In this document: in pieces, positions 24,944 through 32,661 of the stretch
Position numbering within the stretch: the stretch's first letter is position 1
Layout of the letters: each line of letters starts with the position of its first letter
DNA from: Streptomyces sp. NRRL B-24484
Lineage (GTDB): Bacteria; Actinomycetota; Actinomycetes; Streptomycetales; Streptomycetaceae
Reading direction: 5' to 3'
Assembly: GCF_000717715.1 (NCBI RefSeq)
Contig: NZ_JOAI01000051.1
Location: 52,530 to 116,529 of the forward strand
DNA: 64,000 nt
Notes under the pieces: model-generated
What the model was told of the DNA's origin: nothing
Database searches by the model: none
What the model saw: the letters and a program-made list of their open reading frames with translations, nothing else
Position numbers and translations under genes: made by a program

Positions 24944-26523
24944 TCCCACTCTTCCGTACTGTTCGCCGACATCGGGGCGGCGCCCGGCGGGCCGCCGTGC
25001 GTCCACGGGGTGTCCTCCGGCTCCGGCAGCGGCGCCGACTGGCGGGACGTCAACTCGAAGAGCGTGAACACCACCCGCTCGCCGACCTCCGGCAGGCTGC
25101 CCGGCTCCGGCTCCTTGCGCCGACCCATCCCGGACACCACCCGCACCGTGACGGTGCCCGCCTCCGGGTCGAAGCCGGCGACCACCCCGCGCTGCGGCGT
25201 CGCCGCACCGACCCGGTGCACCTCCCGTCCGGCGTCCGCGTGCGGACGGTCCGCGGTGTGCACCACCAGCAGCGGCCGCGGTTTCGCCGACCGGCCCGAG
25301 GTGTCGTACTCCGGCACCACCGCGACCACCTCGCCCGCGAAGGCCTCGCCGGCCAGCCGGTGCTCGGCCATCGCCAGCGGGTCGTCCAGCGCCTCCTGCA
25401 CCTCCAGCCGGACCTGCTCGCGCTCGCGCTGCGCCAGCTTGCGGGCGGCCGTCACCGCGTCGTCCTGCCTGGGCTGCGGCGGCTCGCCGGCGGCCAGCCG
25501 GTCCCGGTGGCCGGTGAACGACCAGCGGTCGCCCTCCCAGCGCTCCGCGACGTGCCCGCCCTCCGGCAGCGCCCGCAGCAGGTCGATGCCCTGCCAGACG
25601 TCCGCCCAGGTGGGCAGCAGCACCTGCTCCAGCACGCCGTGCAACTGCTCCCCGGCCCGCTTGACCACCAGCTCCGCCCGGGCCGCGTCCGCGGGGGCGG
25701 CCGTCCGGGCCGCGGCCAGCGCCGCGTCGTGCCGCACGATCGCCGGCGCCAGCACCAGCTCGTCGAACTTGGGGTCGGTGGCCGGGCCGGCCGGCGGGCG
25801 CAGCAGCTGCCCGTGCACGTCGCGCTCGCTCTCGGCCCGCTCGGCGGCCTCCGCGCCGGTCAGCCCGGCCGGCGGCAGGTGCCAGGCCAGCAGGGCGGCC
25901 AGGTGCTGGTCCTCCAGGTGGCTCTGCCCGGTCGCCCAGTGCCGGGACAGCAGGGCCGTCATCGGCAGCAGCAGGCTGGAGCCGGGCACCTGCGCCCGGT
26001 CGGTGAAGTGGGTCAGCCAGCGGCCCAGCAGCGGCACCTGGGTCGGCGCCGGGTAGGGGCCCGGATCGACGTCCTCCGCGGTGCGGCGGAAGCGGGTGGA
26101 GCGGCCGATCAGCGCCAGGTGCCGCACCGAGCCGGTGTTCGGCACGATCAGCTGCGGCGCGTCGGCGCACAGCTCCCGCACCACCGGATTCTTCTCACCC
26201 GTCTCGGTGTCCCGCTCGGTGCCCTCGACGTGCTCCACCTCGTCGGCGAAGGACTCCAGGTACGGCAGCAGGTCCGCGCCGAAGCGGGCCAGGAAGTCGA
26301 AGCGCTGGTCGCGGTTGAGCGGCTGCGGCACGATGTGCAGCCGCGGCGCCTCCCGGTCGGTGCCCAGCATCACCGCCAGCGGCGCACCGGCCTCGCCCGC
26401 CGCGGCCAGCGGCACCACGACCATCGGACGCTCCGACACGTGCCGGTGGCGCACCGTGGCCAGCGGCTCGGCGCGCCCGCTGCGGACGGCCTGCAGCCGG
26501 GCCAGCGTGGAGAGCAGGCTCAC
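24940..26523 (-). CDS. uncharacterised protein coupled to the nuclease and helicase genes
   Basis: 527-aa soluble protein with no family I recognise. It is rich in charged helices (AARKLAQREREQVRLEVQEALDD around residue 350). A C-terminal part contains two short beta-rich blocks (GEVVAVVPEYDTSGRSAKPRPLLVVHT and RGVVAGFDPEAGTVTVRVVSG) that look like OB/SH3-type strands, as seen near helicase modules. The end is acidic (NSTEEWE). GTG 26521-26523 begins MSLLSTLARLQAV, 37 bp after the nuclease stop. An in-frame GTG nine bases upstream is an alternative. The stop overlaps the helicase start by four bases. Position suggests a structural or loading partner that joins nuclease and helicase; that is inference. 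Confidence 0.75.
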   Translation of the reverse strand: MSLLSTLARLQAVRSGRAEPLATVRHRHVSERPMVVVPLAAAGEAGAPLAVMLGTDREAPRLHIVPQPLNRDQRFDFLARFGADLLPYLESFADEVEHVEGTERDTETGEKNPVVRELCADAPQLIVPNTGSVRHLALIGRSTRFRRTAEDVDPGPYPAPTQVPLLGRWLTHFTDRAQVPGSSLLLPMTALLSRHWATGQSHLEDQHLAALLAWHLPPAGLTGAEAAERAESERDVHGQLLRPPAGPATDPKFDELVLAPAIVRHDAALAAARTAAPADAARAELVVKRAGEQLHGVLEQVLLPTWADVWQGIDLLRALPEGGHVAERWEGDRWSFTGHRDRLAAGEPPQPRQDDAVTAARKLAQREREQVRLEVQEALDDPLAMAEHRLAGEAFAGEVVAVVPEYDTSGRSAKPRPLLVVHTADRPHADAGREVHRVGAATPQRGVVAGFDPEAGTVTVRVVSGMGRRKEPEPGSLPEVGERVVFTLFELTSRQSAPLPEPEDTPWTHGGPPGAAPMSANSTEEWE

Positions 26524-26560
26524 CGGGCCCACCGCCGGCGGATCGCACGGCCCGAGGGGC

Positions 26561-27760
26561 TCACCGGACCACCTGTCCGAGCGCCTCGGCGCGCAGCGCG
26601 GCGGCGTACCGCAGCCGGGCGGCGGCCTCGTCGGCCTCCGCGTCCTCCGGGCCGCCGCCCGGCTCGGCCCGGGCGGCCTCCAGCGCCGCACCGACGGTGC
26701 GGATCGAGCCCAGCTCGCCGCGCACCCCGCGGCCCAGCTGGTCGACCGCGTCCGAGCAGCGCGCCTGGGCCCGGCAGTGGAACGCCAGCTCGCAGGTGGA
26801 GAGGCAGTCCGGGCTGTACGCGGCCGGGACGGAGCCCACCGCGGCCGCCAGCTCCTCGGCCGGCCGGGTCGGCGCACCGCCCTCGTCCGGCACCAGGTCG
26901 AAGCTGGTGCCCTCGGGCAGGGCGGACACCAACTGCCCGATGCCGGTCATCCGGGACAGCTGGCGGCGGGTGGTGGAGAGCTCGCGGCGGACGTCCACCG
27001 CGGCCGCGGTCGGCCGGTTGGAGAAGTCCTTCGGGCAGACCAGCAGCACCGTGGTCGACGGGCTGCCCGGCAGCTCCTGGGCGCGGTACGGATCCTGCTC
27101 GACCGGCACCCCGGCCAGCGCCGCCGCCGTCTCCTGCAGCGCCAGCACGTACACCGCCGCCTGGCGGGCCGCCGCGCCGACCTTCGCCGGGTCCGCGGAG
27201 CCGTCCAGCACCGGGAAGGACTTGATCTCCACCACCGTGCAGCGGCCGCCGTGCACCAGCACCGCGTCCGGCTCCAGGTGGGCCGGGCTGCCGGCCACCG
27301 TCAGCCGGAGCATCGGGTGGTCCAGCAGCGTCCACCCCGAGGGGTCGGCGGCCGCCTCGGCCAGCGCCTCCCGGGTGCGCTCGGCGCGGACGGCCGGCGA
27401 GGAGCGGCGCAGCAGGTCCGGCACGGCGAGCGGGGCGGCGCCCTCCGCCGGCAGGCCGAGGTGGCGGCGGAGCGGTTCGAGCAGGGCCGCGTAGCCGTCG
27501 TCCTTCAGCCGGGCCTCGAAGACGTTGCCGCGGGCGAGCGCGAAGGGGGACTGGCCGAACGGGGCCGGGCGGCCCAACTGCCGGGCGACGGCGCCCTTGT
27601 CGACGCCGGCGGCGTCCAGCAGCGAGCGGCGGCGGCAGCCCGGATTGGCGGCGAGCGCGGCGAGGGCGCGGGCGTCGAGACTGCGCTGCGGCGCCCGGCC
27701 GCGCAGCTCGGAGAGCCGCTGCGCGAGCGGCTCTGACTGCCCCAGGAGCGAGACGTTCAT
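26561..27760 (-). CDS. RecB/Cas4-like PD-(D/E)XK nuclease with Fe-S-type cysteine pattern
   Basis: 399 aa. Nuclease core: EPDAVLV (Asp about 165), VVEIK (Glu 178, Lys 180) and QAAVY (Gln 200, Tyr 204). This is the D...ExK...QxxxY set of RecB, AddB, Cas4 and Dna2 nucleases. An early cysteine (about 42) plus a late cluster at about 319, 323, 329 and 335 (C-x3-C-x5-C-x5-C) matches the one-plus-three layout that holds a 4Fe-4S cluster in AddB/Dna2/Cas4. First gene of the operon with the 527-aa protein and helicase. ATG 27760 is chosen for lack of better; TTG or GTG starts 9-11 codons upstream are possible, and none has a good ribosome site. No family symbol applied. Confidence 0.82.
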   Translation of the reverse strand: MNVSLLGQSEPLAQRLSELRGRAPQRSLDARALAALAANPGCRRRSLLDAAGVDKGAVARQLGRPAPFGQSPFALARGNVFEARLKDDGYAALLEPLRRHLGLPAEGAAPLAVPDLLRRSSPAVRAERTREALAEAAADPSGWTLLDHPMLRLTVAGSPAHLEPDAVLVHGGRCTVVEIKSFPVLDGSADPAKVGAAARQAAVYVLALQETAAALAGVPVEQDPYRAQELPGSPSTTVLLVCPKDFSNRPTAAAVDVRRELSTTRRQLSRMTGIGQLVSALPEGTSFDLVPDEGGAPTRPAEELAAAVGSVPAAYSPDCLSTCELAFHCRAQARCSDAVDQLGRGVRGELGSIRTVGAALEAARAEPGGGPEDAEADEAAARLRYAAALRAEALGQVVR

Positions 27761-27965
27761 GGTGCGGCCCAGTGTTGCATCCGCCACCGACAATCGGGGG
27801 CGGGACCTCCGGATCGGCTGCCTCGGCCGGGCCCTGGACCGGCCCCGCCGCGAGCGGGCGACAGAACGGCCCCCACCGGCGGGCGGCCGCGGGGTGCGGG
27901 ATCATGGTGACCCGGCCCTCAATGGCGAGCAGGCCGCCGCGAACCCTGCTGCGAGGAGTCCCCCC

Positions 27966-28604
27966 ATGCCCGCCCGCATCGTGCTCGTCCGCCACGGCGA
28001 GACCGCATGGTCGGTCACCGGCCAACACACCGGCCGCACCGACGTGCCCCTCACCGAGGAGGGCCGCGCGATGGCGCGCGCCCTCGGCGAGCGGCTCGCC
28101 CGCGCCCCCTGGAACGGCCTCACCGACGCCGTCGTCTACACCAGCCCGCTCTCCCGCGCCCGCGACACCGCCGAACTCGCCGGATTCGGCGAGCGCGCCG
28201 TCGACCGCCCGGAGCTCCTGGAGTGGGACTACGGCCAGTACGAGGGCCGGACCGGCCACGACATCCGCGAGACCGACCAGCCCGGCTGGCTGATCTGGCG
28301 CGACGGCGTGCCCGGCGGCGAGAAGCTCTCCGAGGTCGCCGCCCGGGTCGACGGCCTCCTCGACGAACTCCGCGGCACCCACGGCGTCCCGCACCCCGAG
28401 ACCACCACCATGCACGCCGCCGACTGCGACGTGGTGCTCTTCGCCCACGGCCACCTGCTGCGCATCCTCACCGCACGGTGGCTCGGCCTGGCGCCCGAGA
28501 ACGCCCAGCGCTTCAAGCTCGGCACCGCCGCCCTCTCGGTGCTCTCCTGGGAGTACGGCCTGCCCGCCGTCGAGATCTGGAACGACCACAGCCACCTCGA
28601 GTGA
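27966..28604 (+). CDS. histidine phosphatase (phosphoglycerate mutase-like) family protein
   Basis: 212-aa branch-1 histidine phosphatase. The catalytic motif VLVRHGETAWSVTGQHTGRTD (phospho-His 10, residues 6-26), YTSPLSRARDTAEL (about 59-72), LLEWDYGQYEGRTGHDI (about 83-99) and the second catalytic His in VVLFAHGHLLRIL (about 157-169) are present. Such enzymes hydrolyse phosphomonoesters of sugars, nucleotides or cofactors. The specific substrate is unknown. ATG 27966 follows GAGGAG. The gene is divergent from the nuclease operon (about 205 bp between starts) and convergent with the NsdA-like gene. Confidence 0.9.
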   Translation: MPARIVLVRHGETAWSVTGQHTGRTDVPLTEEGRAMARALGERLARAPWNGLTDAVVYTSPLSRARDTAELAGFGERAVDRPELLEWDYGQYEGRTGHDIRETDQPGWLIWRDGVPGGEKLSEVAARVDGLLDELRGTHGVPHPETTTMHAADCDVVLFAHGHLLRILTARWLGLAPENAQRFKLGTAALSVLSWEYGLPAVEIWNDHSHLE

Positions 28605-28613
28605 CGGCCGCAC

Positions 28614-28642
28614 CTGGCGGTCCGTCCCGCACGGACCGTCAG
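28614..28642. terminator. bidirectional hairpin between convergent genes
   Basis: CTGGCGGTCCGT/ACGGACCGTCAG, 12-bp stem with one mismatch and a 5-base loop. It overlaps the stop codon of the minus-strand NsdA-like gene. Confidence 0.6.
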
Positions 28643-30027
28643 GCCGCCCCCACCGCACCGTCGTACGCGGCGAGGAACTCCGCCACCTCCGGCACCGCAC
28701 CGTGCCCGCGCAGCCGCCCGGCGGTGCCCGCGAGCATCGCCCGGATCCGCGCCGACCGGACACCGTCGAGAAGCACCACCGCCGCCGAACCGTGCTCCGC
28801 CGCCCCCGCCACGTCGCCCAGGCCCAGCCGGTCGTGCGCCAGCTCCGCCGTGTACAGCGCCCGGTTGCGGACGAACTGCGGCTCCTGCAGGGCCATCGCC
28901 AGCTCCGCCTGCCGCCCCGCGAGCTCCCACTCGCCCAGCGCCGACCAGCACTGGGCCTGCAGCCCGGCCAGCTCCGCCTCGCCGAAGAACGACATCCACT
29001 CCGGGTCCGCCTCCGACGTCCCCCGGTCGAACAGCGCCGACGCCCGCGCCAGGGCCCGCTCGCAGGACGGACGGTCCCTCAGCACCGCCCACCCGCCCGC
29101 CTCGCGCAGCGCCAGCAGCGCCAGCAGGCGGTCCGAGCCGAGCCCGCACGCCGCCGACTGCCCCGCCTGCGCCGCCCGCAGCGCCTCCCGTGGCCGCCCG
29201 GCGTCCCGGGCCAGGAAGGCGCTGTTGCAGAAGACGTGCGCCTCCAGTGCGGCGTCCCCCGCCATCCGGGCGGTCGCCAGCGCCTCCGAGTAGAACGACC
29301 TGGCGTCCGCGAGCCGGTTCGAGTCGTGCGCCAACCAGCCCACCGAGATCGCCAGTTCACCGGCGCCCGACTGCAGCCGGCGCTCCGCCGAGGCCGAGTA
29401 CAGCCCCTCGTTCAGCAGCACGTACGCGCTGCGCAGGGACTGCCCGGCCCGCTCGAACAGGGCGTCCGCGCCCTGTGCGTCGTCCAGCAGCCGGATCTCC
29501 CGGACGGCCCGCTCGACCCCCTCGATCTCGGCCGCACCCACCCGGCGGGGCGCCGGTACGGGCAGCGTGGGCGGCCCGGCGAAGGCGGCGGCCGGGGCCG
29601 TGCCGTCCAGGCCGAGCGCGGCCGCCAGGGCGGTCGGGCCGCCGGTCAGGAACGTACGGCGGTGCACGTCGTCGTTCTCCTCGTCGCAGTGGTGCGGATC
29701 GCCGGGAGCGGGCACGGCCGGCACCGCGGCCTCCGCCGGGCGGTCGCGGACGGACGTCCGCGGCACGAAGCCCAGGTCGGCCAGCGACCGGCCCGGCCAC
29801 ATGTGCCGGAACACCCGCTCGTAGGCGTAGTTGGGGCAGCGGATCTCACCCGACTCGACCCGGCCGACGTAGCGCGCGTCGCAGGACACGTGCTCGCCGA
29901 TCTCCCGCGCCGCCCGGCGCACCGCGGTGGCGAACTCCCCGGGGGAGAGGTCGCCGCGCAGGTCGCGCATCACGGAGTTGGGGACGGTCGGCTCGGGTCG
30001 TGGCCCGCCGGGACTCCTGGCTGCCAT
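28639..30027 (-). CDS. NsdA-like regulator with N-terminal helix-turn-helix-like and TPR regions
   Basis: 462-aa cytosolic protein. The N-terminus has the block MRDLRGDLSPGEFATAVRRAAREIGEHVSCDARYVGRVESGEIRCPNYAYERVFRHMWPGRSLADLGF (given here as separate motifs LSPGEF, CDARYVGRVE, IRCPNYAYERVF), which resembles the XRE-like head of NsdA, a Streptomyces negative regulator of sporulation and antibiotic production. A possible Tat-like RRTFLTGG and alanine-rich stretch follows (about 123-150). From about residue 170 on come tetratricopeptide-like helix pairs (SFYSEALATARMAGDAALEAH, ERALARASALFDRG). ATG 30027 has CGGAGCG upstream. It may be nsdA itself or a paralog. Confidence 0.75.
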   Translation of the reverse strand: MAARSPGGPRPEPTVPNSVMRDLRGDLSPGEFATAVRRAAREIGEHVSCDARYVGRVESGEIRCPNYAYERVFRHMWPGRSLADLGFVPRTSVRDRPAEAAVPAVPAPGDPHHCDEENDDVHRRTFLTGGPTALAAALGLDGTAPAAAFAGPPTLPVPAPRRVGAAEIEGVERAVREIRLLDDAQGADALFERAGQSLRSAYVLLNEGLYSASAERRLQSGAGELAISVGWLAHDSNRLADARSFYSEALATARMAGDAALEAHVFCNSAFLARDAGRPREALRAAQAGQSAACGLGSDRLLALLALREAGGWAVLRDRPSCERALARASALFDRGTSEADPEWMSFFGEAELAGLQAQCWSALGEWELAGRQAELAMALQEPQFVRNRALYTAELAHDRLGLGDVAGAAEHGSAAVVLLDGVRSARIRAMLAGTAGRLRGHGAVPEVAEFLAAYDGAVGAA

Positions 30028-30340
30028 GGCTGCGCTCCGAGAGTCGTGCAGGGTGGCGCCGCGGCGAATGCCGCGCCCGGGGCCGGTGGGGACCGCCCGG
30101 TGCCGCCACGACAGTACCGGCAGTCACCGGTCGGCTGCGGCGGGTGAGCGGAACCGTCCGGGGCAAACCCGGGCAAACGGCACGGAGCTGCCGGGTTCTG
30201 CCATGAAATGCCATGTCTTGCTGTAGACGCGCCCGTGGCCTTGCGTGCCCTCCCCGCGTTGTCCTGTTACGTGGACGCCCCGCACCCCGTCCCCCACACG
30301 AGCGGGCCCGGGCTTCCGACCTGACGACAGGAGGTCCCCA
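30028..30340. promoter_or_regulatory. 313-bp divergent intergenic region
   Basis: Lies between the NsdA-like gene (minus) and the 164-aa gene (plus). It contains a short direct repeat GGGCAAAC at about 30160-30180, TGCCATG twice around 30198-30214, and TAGACG near 30224 as a possible -10. ACAGGAGGTCC at 30328-30338 is the strong ribosome site of the plus-strand gene. No RNA gene is seen. Confidence 0.4.
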
Positions 30341-30835
30341 ATGGCCGCCCGAGCACCGCAGTACCGCCGGCCGAGCGCCCCCGGGCTGCCCGCGGGAGTG
30401 GCCCCGGCCCTGCTGCCGGAGGGCGCGGACGGCACCCGGTCGGCCGGCGGGGGCGGCACCACGGGCTCCCGGGCCGGGCAGGCGGCCGCGGCGGGAGCGG
30501 TCGGGGTCGGCTACGACACCGTCACCGTCTCAGTGCGGCACGGACTGGAGACCGTCGACATCCTCCGGCTCCGCGGGGCCTGCGGCGCGGTGCTGCAGAG
30601 CCGCGGCGGCGCCGCCGTCTCCTTCCTCGTCCCGGCCGGGACGGCCCGCGGCTGGCACCTGCCCGGCAGCTCCTGCAGCCCCGGCGCCGTCCTGCTGCCG
30701 GCCACCGACCCCCGGTGGATCATGGCCCCCGCGGGACCGCAGGCGCTGGCCCGGCCCACGGACGCCTGGGTGCTGCGGTCCGCCCTCTGCGAGGCCGCCG
30801 GCACCCTCACCGCCGGCGGCCTCGGCCCCTTCTGA
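30341..30835 (+). CDS. conserved hypothetical protein, 164 aa
   Basis: The N-terminal third is disordered and rich in Gly, Ala and Pro. The rest looks like a small folded domain: GYDTVTVSVRHGLETVDILRLRGACGAVLQS, VSFLVPAGTARGWHLPGSSCSPGAVLLPATDPRWIMAPAG and WVLRSALCEAAGTLTAGGLGPF. No membrane helix or signal peptide. A full-consensus ribosome site (AGGAGGT) three to four bases before the ATG spacing window makes translation likely. Proteins of this type occur as orphan genes in streptomycetes; no function is known to me. Confidence 0.75.
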   Translation: MAARAPQYRRPSAPGLPAGVAPALLPEGADGTRSAGGGGTTGSRAGQAAAAGAVGVGYDTVTVSVRHGLETVDILRLRGACGAVLQSRGGAAVSFLVPAGTARGWHLPGSSCSPGAVLLPATDPRWIMAPAGPQALARPTDAWVLRSALCEAAGTLTAGGLGPF

Positions 30836-30915
30836 GCCTCGCTGCCCGGCCCGGAGCCCGGGCGCCCCTCGTGGTGCACCGCCCTGTCCCGCGCCCCTGG
30901 ACGATCGGGGCCCTG

Positions 30916-30921
30916 GATAAT
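30916..30921 (+). promoter_or_regulatory. -10 element of a probable leaderless promoter
   Basis: GATAAT seven bases before ATG 30929. A similar block, CCTGGACGATCGGGG, lies 17 bases further upstream, so the promoter area is internally duplicated. Confidence 0.4.
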
Positions 30922-30928
30922 CGGGGGC

Positions 30929-31828
30929 ATGGGACGTGGCAGGGGCAGGGCCGAGGCGGTGCCCGAGATGACGGCGGCGGACGGGCGGAGCCACCGGCAG
31001 GGGCCGTTGACCGTACGGGTGGACTCCGGGACGGCCGAGCTGCGGCCCGACCGGGACCGGCCGCGGGCCTGGCAGCTGCTGCTGGACGGCGCCCCGCAGT
31101 CCCTGGTCGACCTGGCCGACCCCACCCACCTCGGCTTCGAGTACCAGCGCCGGATCGGCCACCTGATCGACCTCGCCGCCTCGCCCGGCCGCCCGATCAC
31201 CGCCCTGCACCTGGGCGGCGGCGCCCTCACCCTGCCCCGCTACGTGGCGGTGACCCGCCCGCGCTCCCGGCAGCAGGTCGCCGAGATCGACACCGCGCTG
31301 ACCGAGCTCGTCCGCACCGAACTGCCGCTGGAGCGCGGCTGGCAGATCAAGGTGCGCGGGGCGGACGCCCGGACGGTGCTGGAGCGCGCCCCGGAGGGCG
31401 GCGCCGATCTGGTCGTCGCCGACGTCTTCTCCGGCGCCCGGGTGCCGGCGCACTGCGCCACCGCGGAGTTCGCCGGACTGGCTGCGCGGGCGCTCGCCCC
31501 CGGCGGGCGGCTGGTGGTGAACATCACCGACGGTTCGTCACTGGCCTTCGCCAGGTCGCAGACCGCCACCCTGCTCGCGGTGTTCCCGGAGGTCTGCCTG
31601 GTGGCGGATCCGGCGGTGCTGCGCGGGCGCCGGTTCGGGAACCTGGTCCTGGTGGCCGGGGCCGCGCCGCTGCCGCTGGAGGAGCTCGGCCGCAAGGTCG
31701 CCTCGGACGCGGCGCTCGGCCGGGTCGAACACGGCCGTGCCCTGGCCGACTTCACCGCCGGAGCCGCCGCGGTGACGGACGCCTCGGCCGTCCCCTCCCC
31801 GGCGCCCCCGCCGGGCGTCTTCCACTGA
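30929..31828 (+). CDS. spermidine synthase-like methyltransferase-fold protein
   Basis: 299-aa protein with the Rossmann fold of polyamine synthases. It has TALHLGGGALTLPRYVAVTRPRSRQQVAEID (AdoMet/dcAdoMet-binding GGG and acidic residue, about residues 90-120), GADLVVADVFSGARVPAHC (about 154-172, the position of the catalytic Asp) and the late strand GRLVVNITD. The Glu/Asp and Tyr residues needed for putrescine binding are not obvious, so many such actinomycete proteins may not make spermidine. ATG 30929 appears leaderless; an in-frame ATG at codon 14 (MTAADG) is the alternative. It is convergent with the secreted-protein gene. Confidence 0.82.
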   Translation: MGRGRGRAEAVPEMTAADGRSHRQGPLTVRVDSGTAELRPDRDRPRAWQLLLDGAPQSLVDLADPTHLGFEYQRRIGHLIDLAASPGRPITALHLGGGALTLPRYVAVTRPRSRQQVAEIDTALTELVRTELPLERGWQIKVRGADARTVLERAPEGGADLVVADVFSGARVPAHCATAEFAGLAARALAPGGRLVVNITDGSSLAFARSQTATLLAVFPEVCLVADPAVLRGRRFGNLVLVAGAAPLPLEELGRKVASDAALGRVEHGRALADFTAGAAAVTDASAVPSPAPPPGVFH

Positions 31829-31858
31829 CCCGGGGCCCGCGCGGCGTCCCGGACGCGG

Positions 31859-32596
31859 TCAGTGGCCGCTGGGCAGGCCGCGGTGCTTGTACGTGGCGAG
31901 GGCGGTGAGCAGCAGGCCGGCCAGGATCGGGACGGCCACGGCGACGGCGTCCGCGCCCTCGGCCCGGACGGTCGGCGCGGCACCGAAGGCGTCCCCGGCC
32001 GCGGCGGGCCGGGGCCGCTGCCGCTCGGCGGAGGCCCCGCGGGCGTCGGCCGCCGGTCGGACGGCCGTTCCGGGAGGCCGGGTCGGCCGGGGGGCCGCGG
32101 CGGACCCGTCGGCGGGGGAGGCCCCGGCGGGAGCGGCAGCCGCAGGCGCCGGGGAGACCGGGGCGGCGGAGGCGTCCGTGGCGGGGGCGGGAACGGCACC
32201 GCCGTCCCCCCGCGGTGGCGGGGAGACGGCGGGGAGCAGACCGGCGGCGATGGCGAAGGCGTCGGGCACGGCGGCGACCTGTCCCGGCAGGGGCAGGCCG
32301 TCCACCCTGATCCGGTCCCGGAGCACCTCCTCGACCGGTCCGGTCCGCTGCTCGACGGCGGGGACGGTGTCCCCGCCGAGGCGGTGGAGGAGGGCCGGGG
32401 CGCCGACCCGGTCGATCAGGTCGGGCCCCGGCCCTTCGGCGGCACCGGCGGCGCGGACTCCTGGCCCAAACCCCCACAGCTGGGCGAGGAGCGCGCCGCC
32501 GGCCGCCAGCTTCCCGGCCCGCCGGAGGACGTCCCGGCGGGGAGGTCCGCCGCGCGGGCGGTCGGGCCGCGGTGGTGCCGCGTGACGGTGTCGCAC
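31859..32596 (-). CDS. exported, C-terminally membrane-anchored low-complexity protein
   Basis: 245 aa. The N-terminus has a twin-arginine-like signal (PRRDVLRRAGKLAAGGALLAQLWGF, about residues 19-43, cleavage near VRAAGA). A short globular stretch (DLIDRVGAPALLHRLGGDTVPAVEQRT) is followed by a long Ala/Pro-rich spacer (about 120-210) and one C-terminal membrane helix (AVAVAVPILAGLLLTAL) ending with the basic tail YKHRGLPSGH. That layout fits a cell-surface protein with a wall-spanning stalk. GTG 32594-32596 has no good ribosome site, so the start is uncertain. No known family. Confidence 0.6.
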   Translation of the reverse strand: MRHRHAAPPRPDRPRGGPPRRDVLRRAGKLAAGGALLAQLWGFGPGVRAAGAAEGPGPDLIDRVGAPALLHRLGGDTVPAVEQRTGPVEEVLRDRIRVDGLPLPGQVAAVPDAFAIAAGLLPAVSPPPRGDGGAVPAPATDASAAPVSPAPAAAAPAGASPADGSAAAPRPTRPPGTAVRPAADARGASAERQRPRPAAAGDAFGAAPTVRAEGADAVAVAVPILAGLLLTALATYKHRGLPSGH

Positions 32597-32635
32597 GTGA
32601 GAGGAGAACGAGCGAACCCGGTCGGAGTCACGCGG

Positions 32636-32661
32636 CGCGGTGACGCACCGTCATCACCGCG
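32636..32661 (-). terminator. hairpin at the end of bglC
   Basis: 8-bp stem CGCGGTGA/TCACCGCG with a 10-base loop. Its distal arm overlaps the bglC stop codon. Confidence 0.4.
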
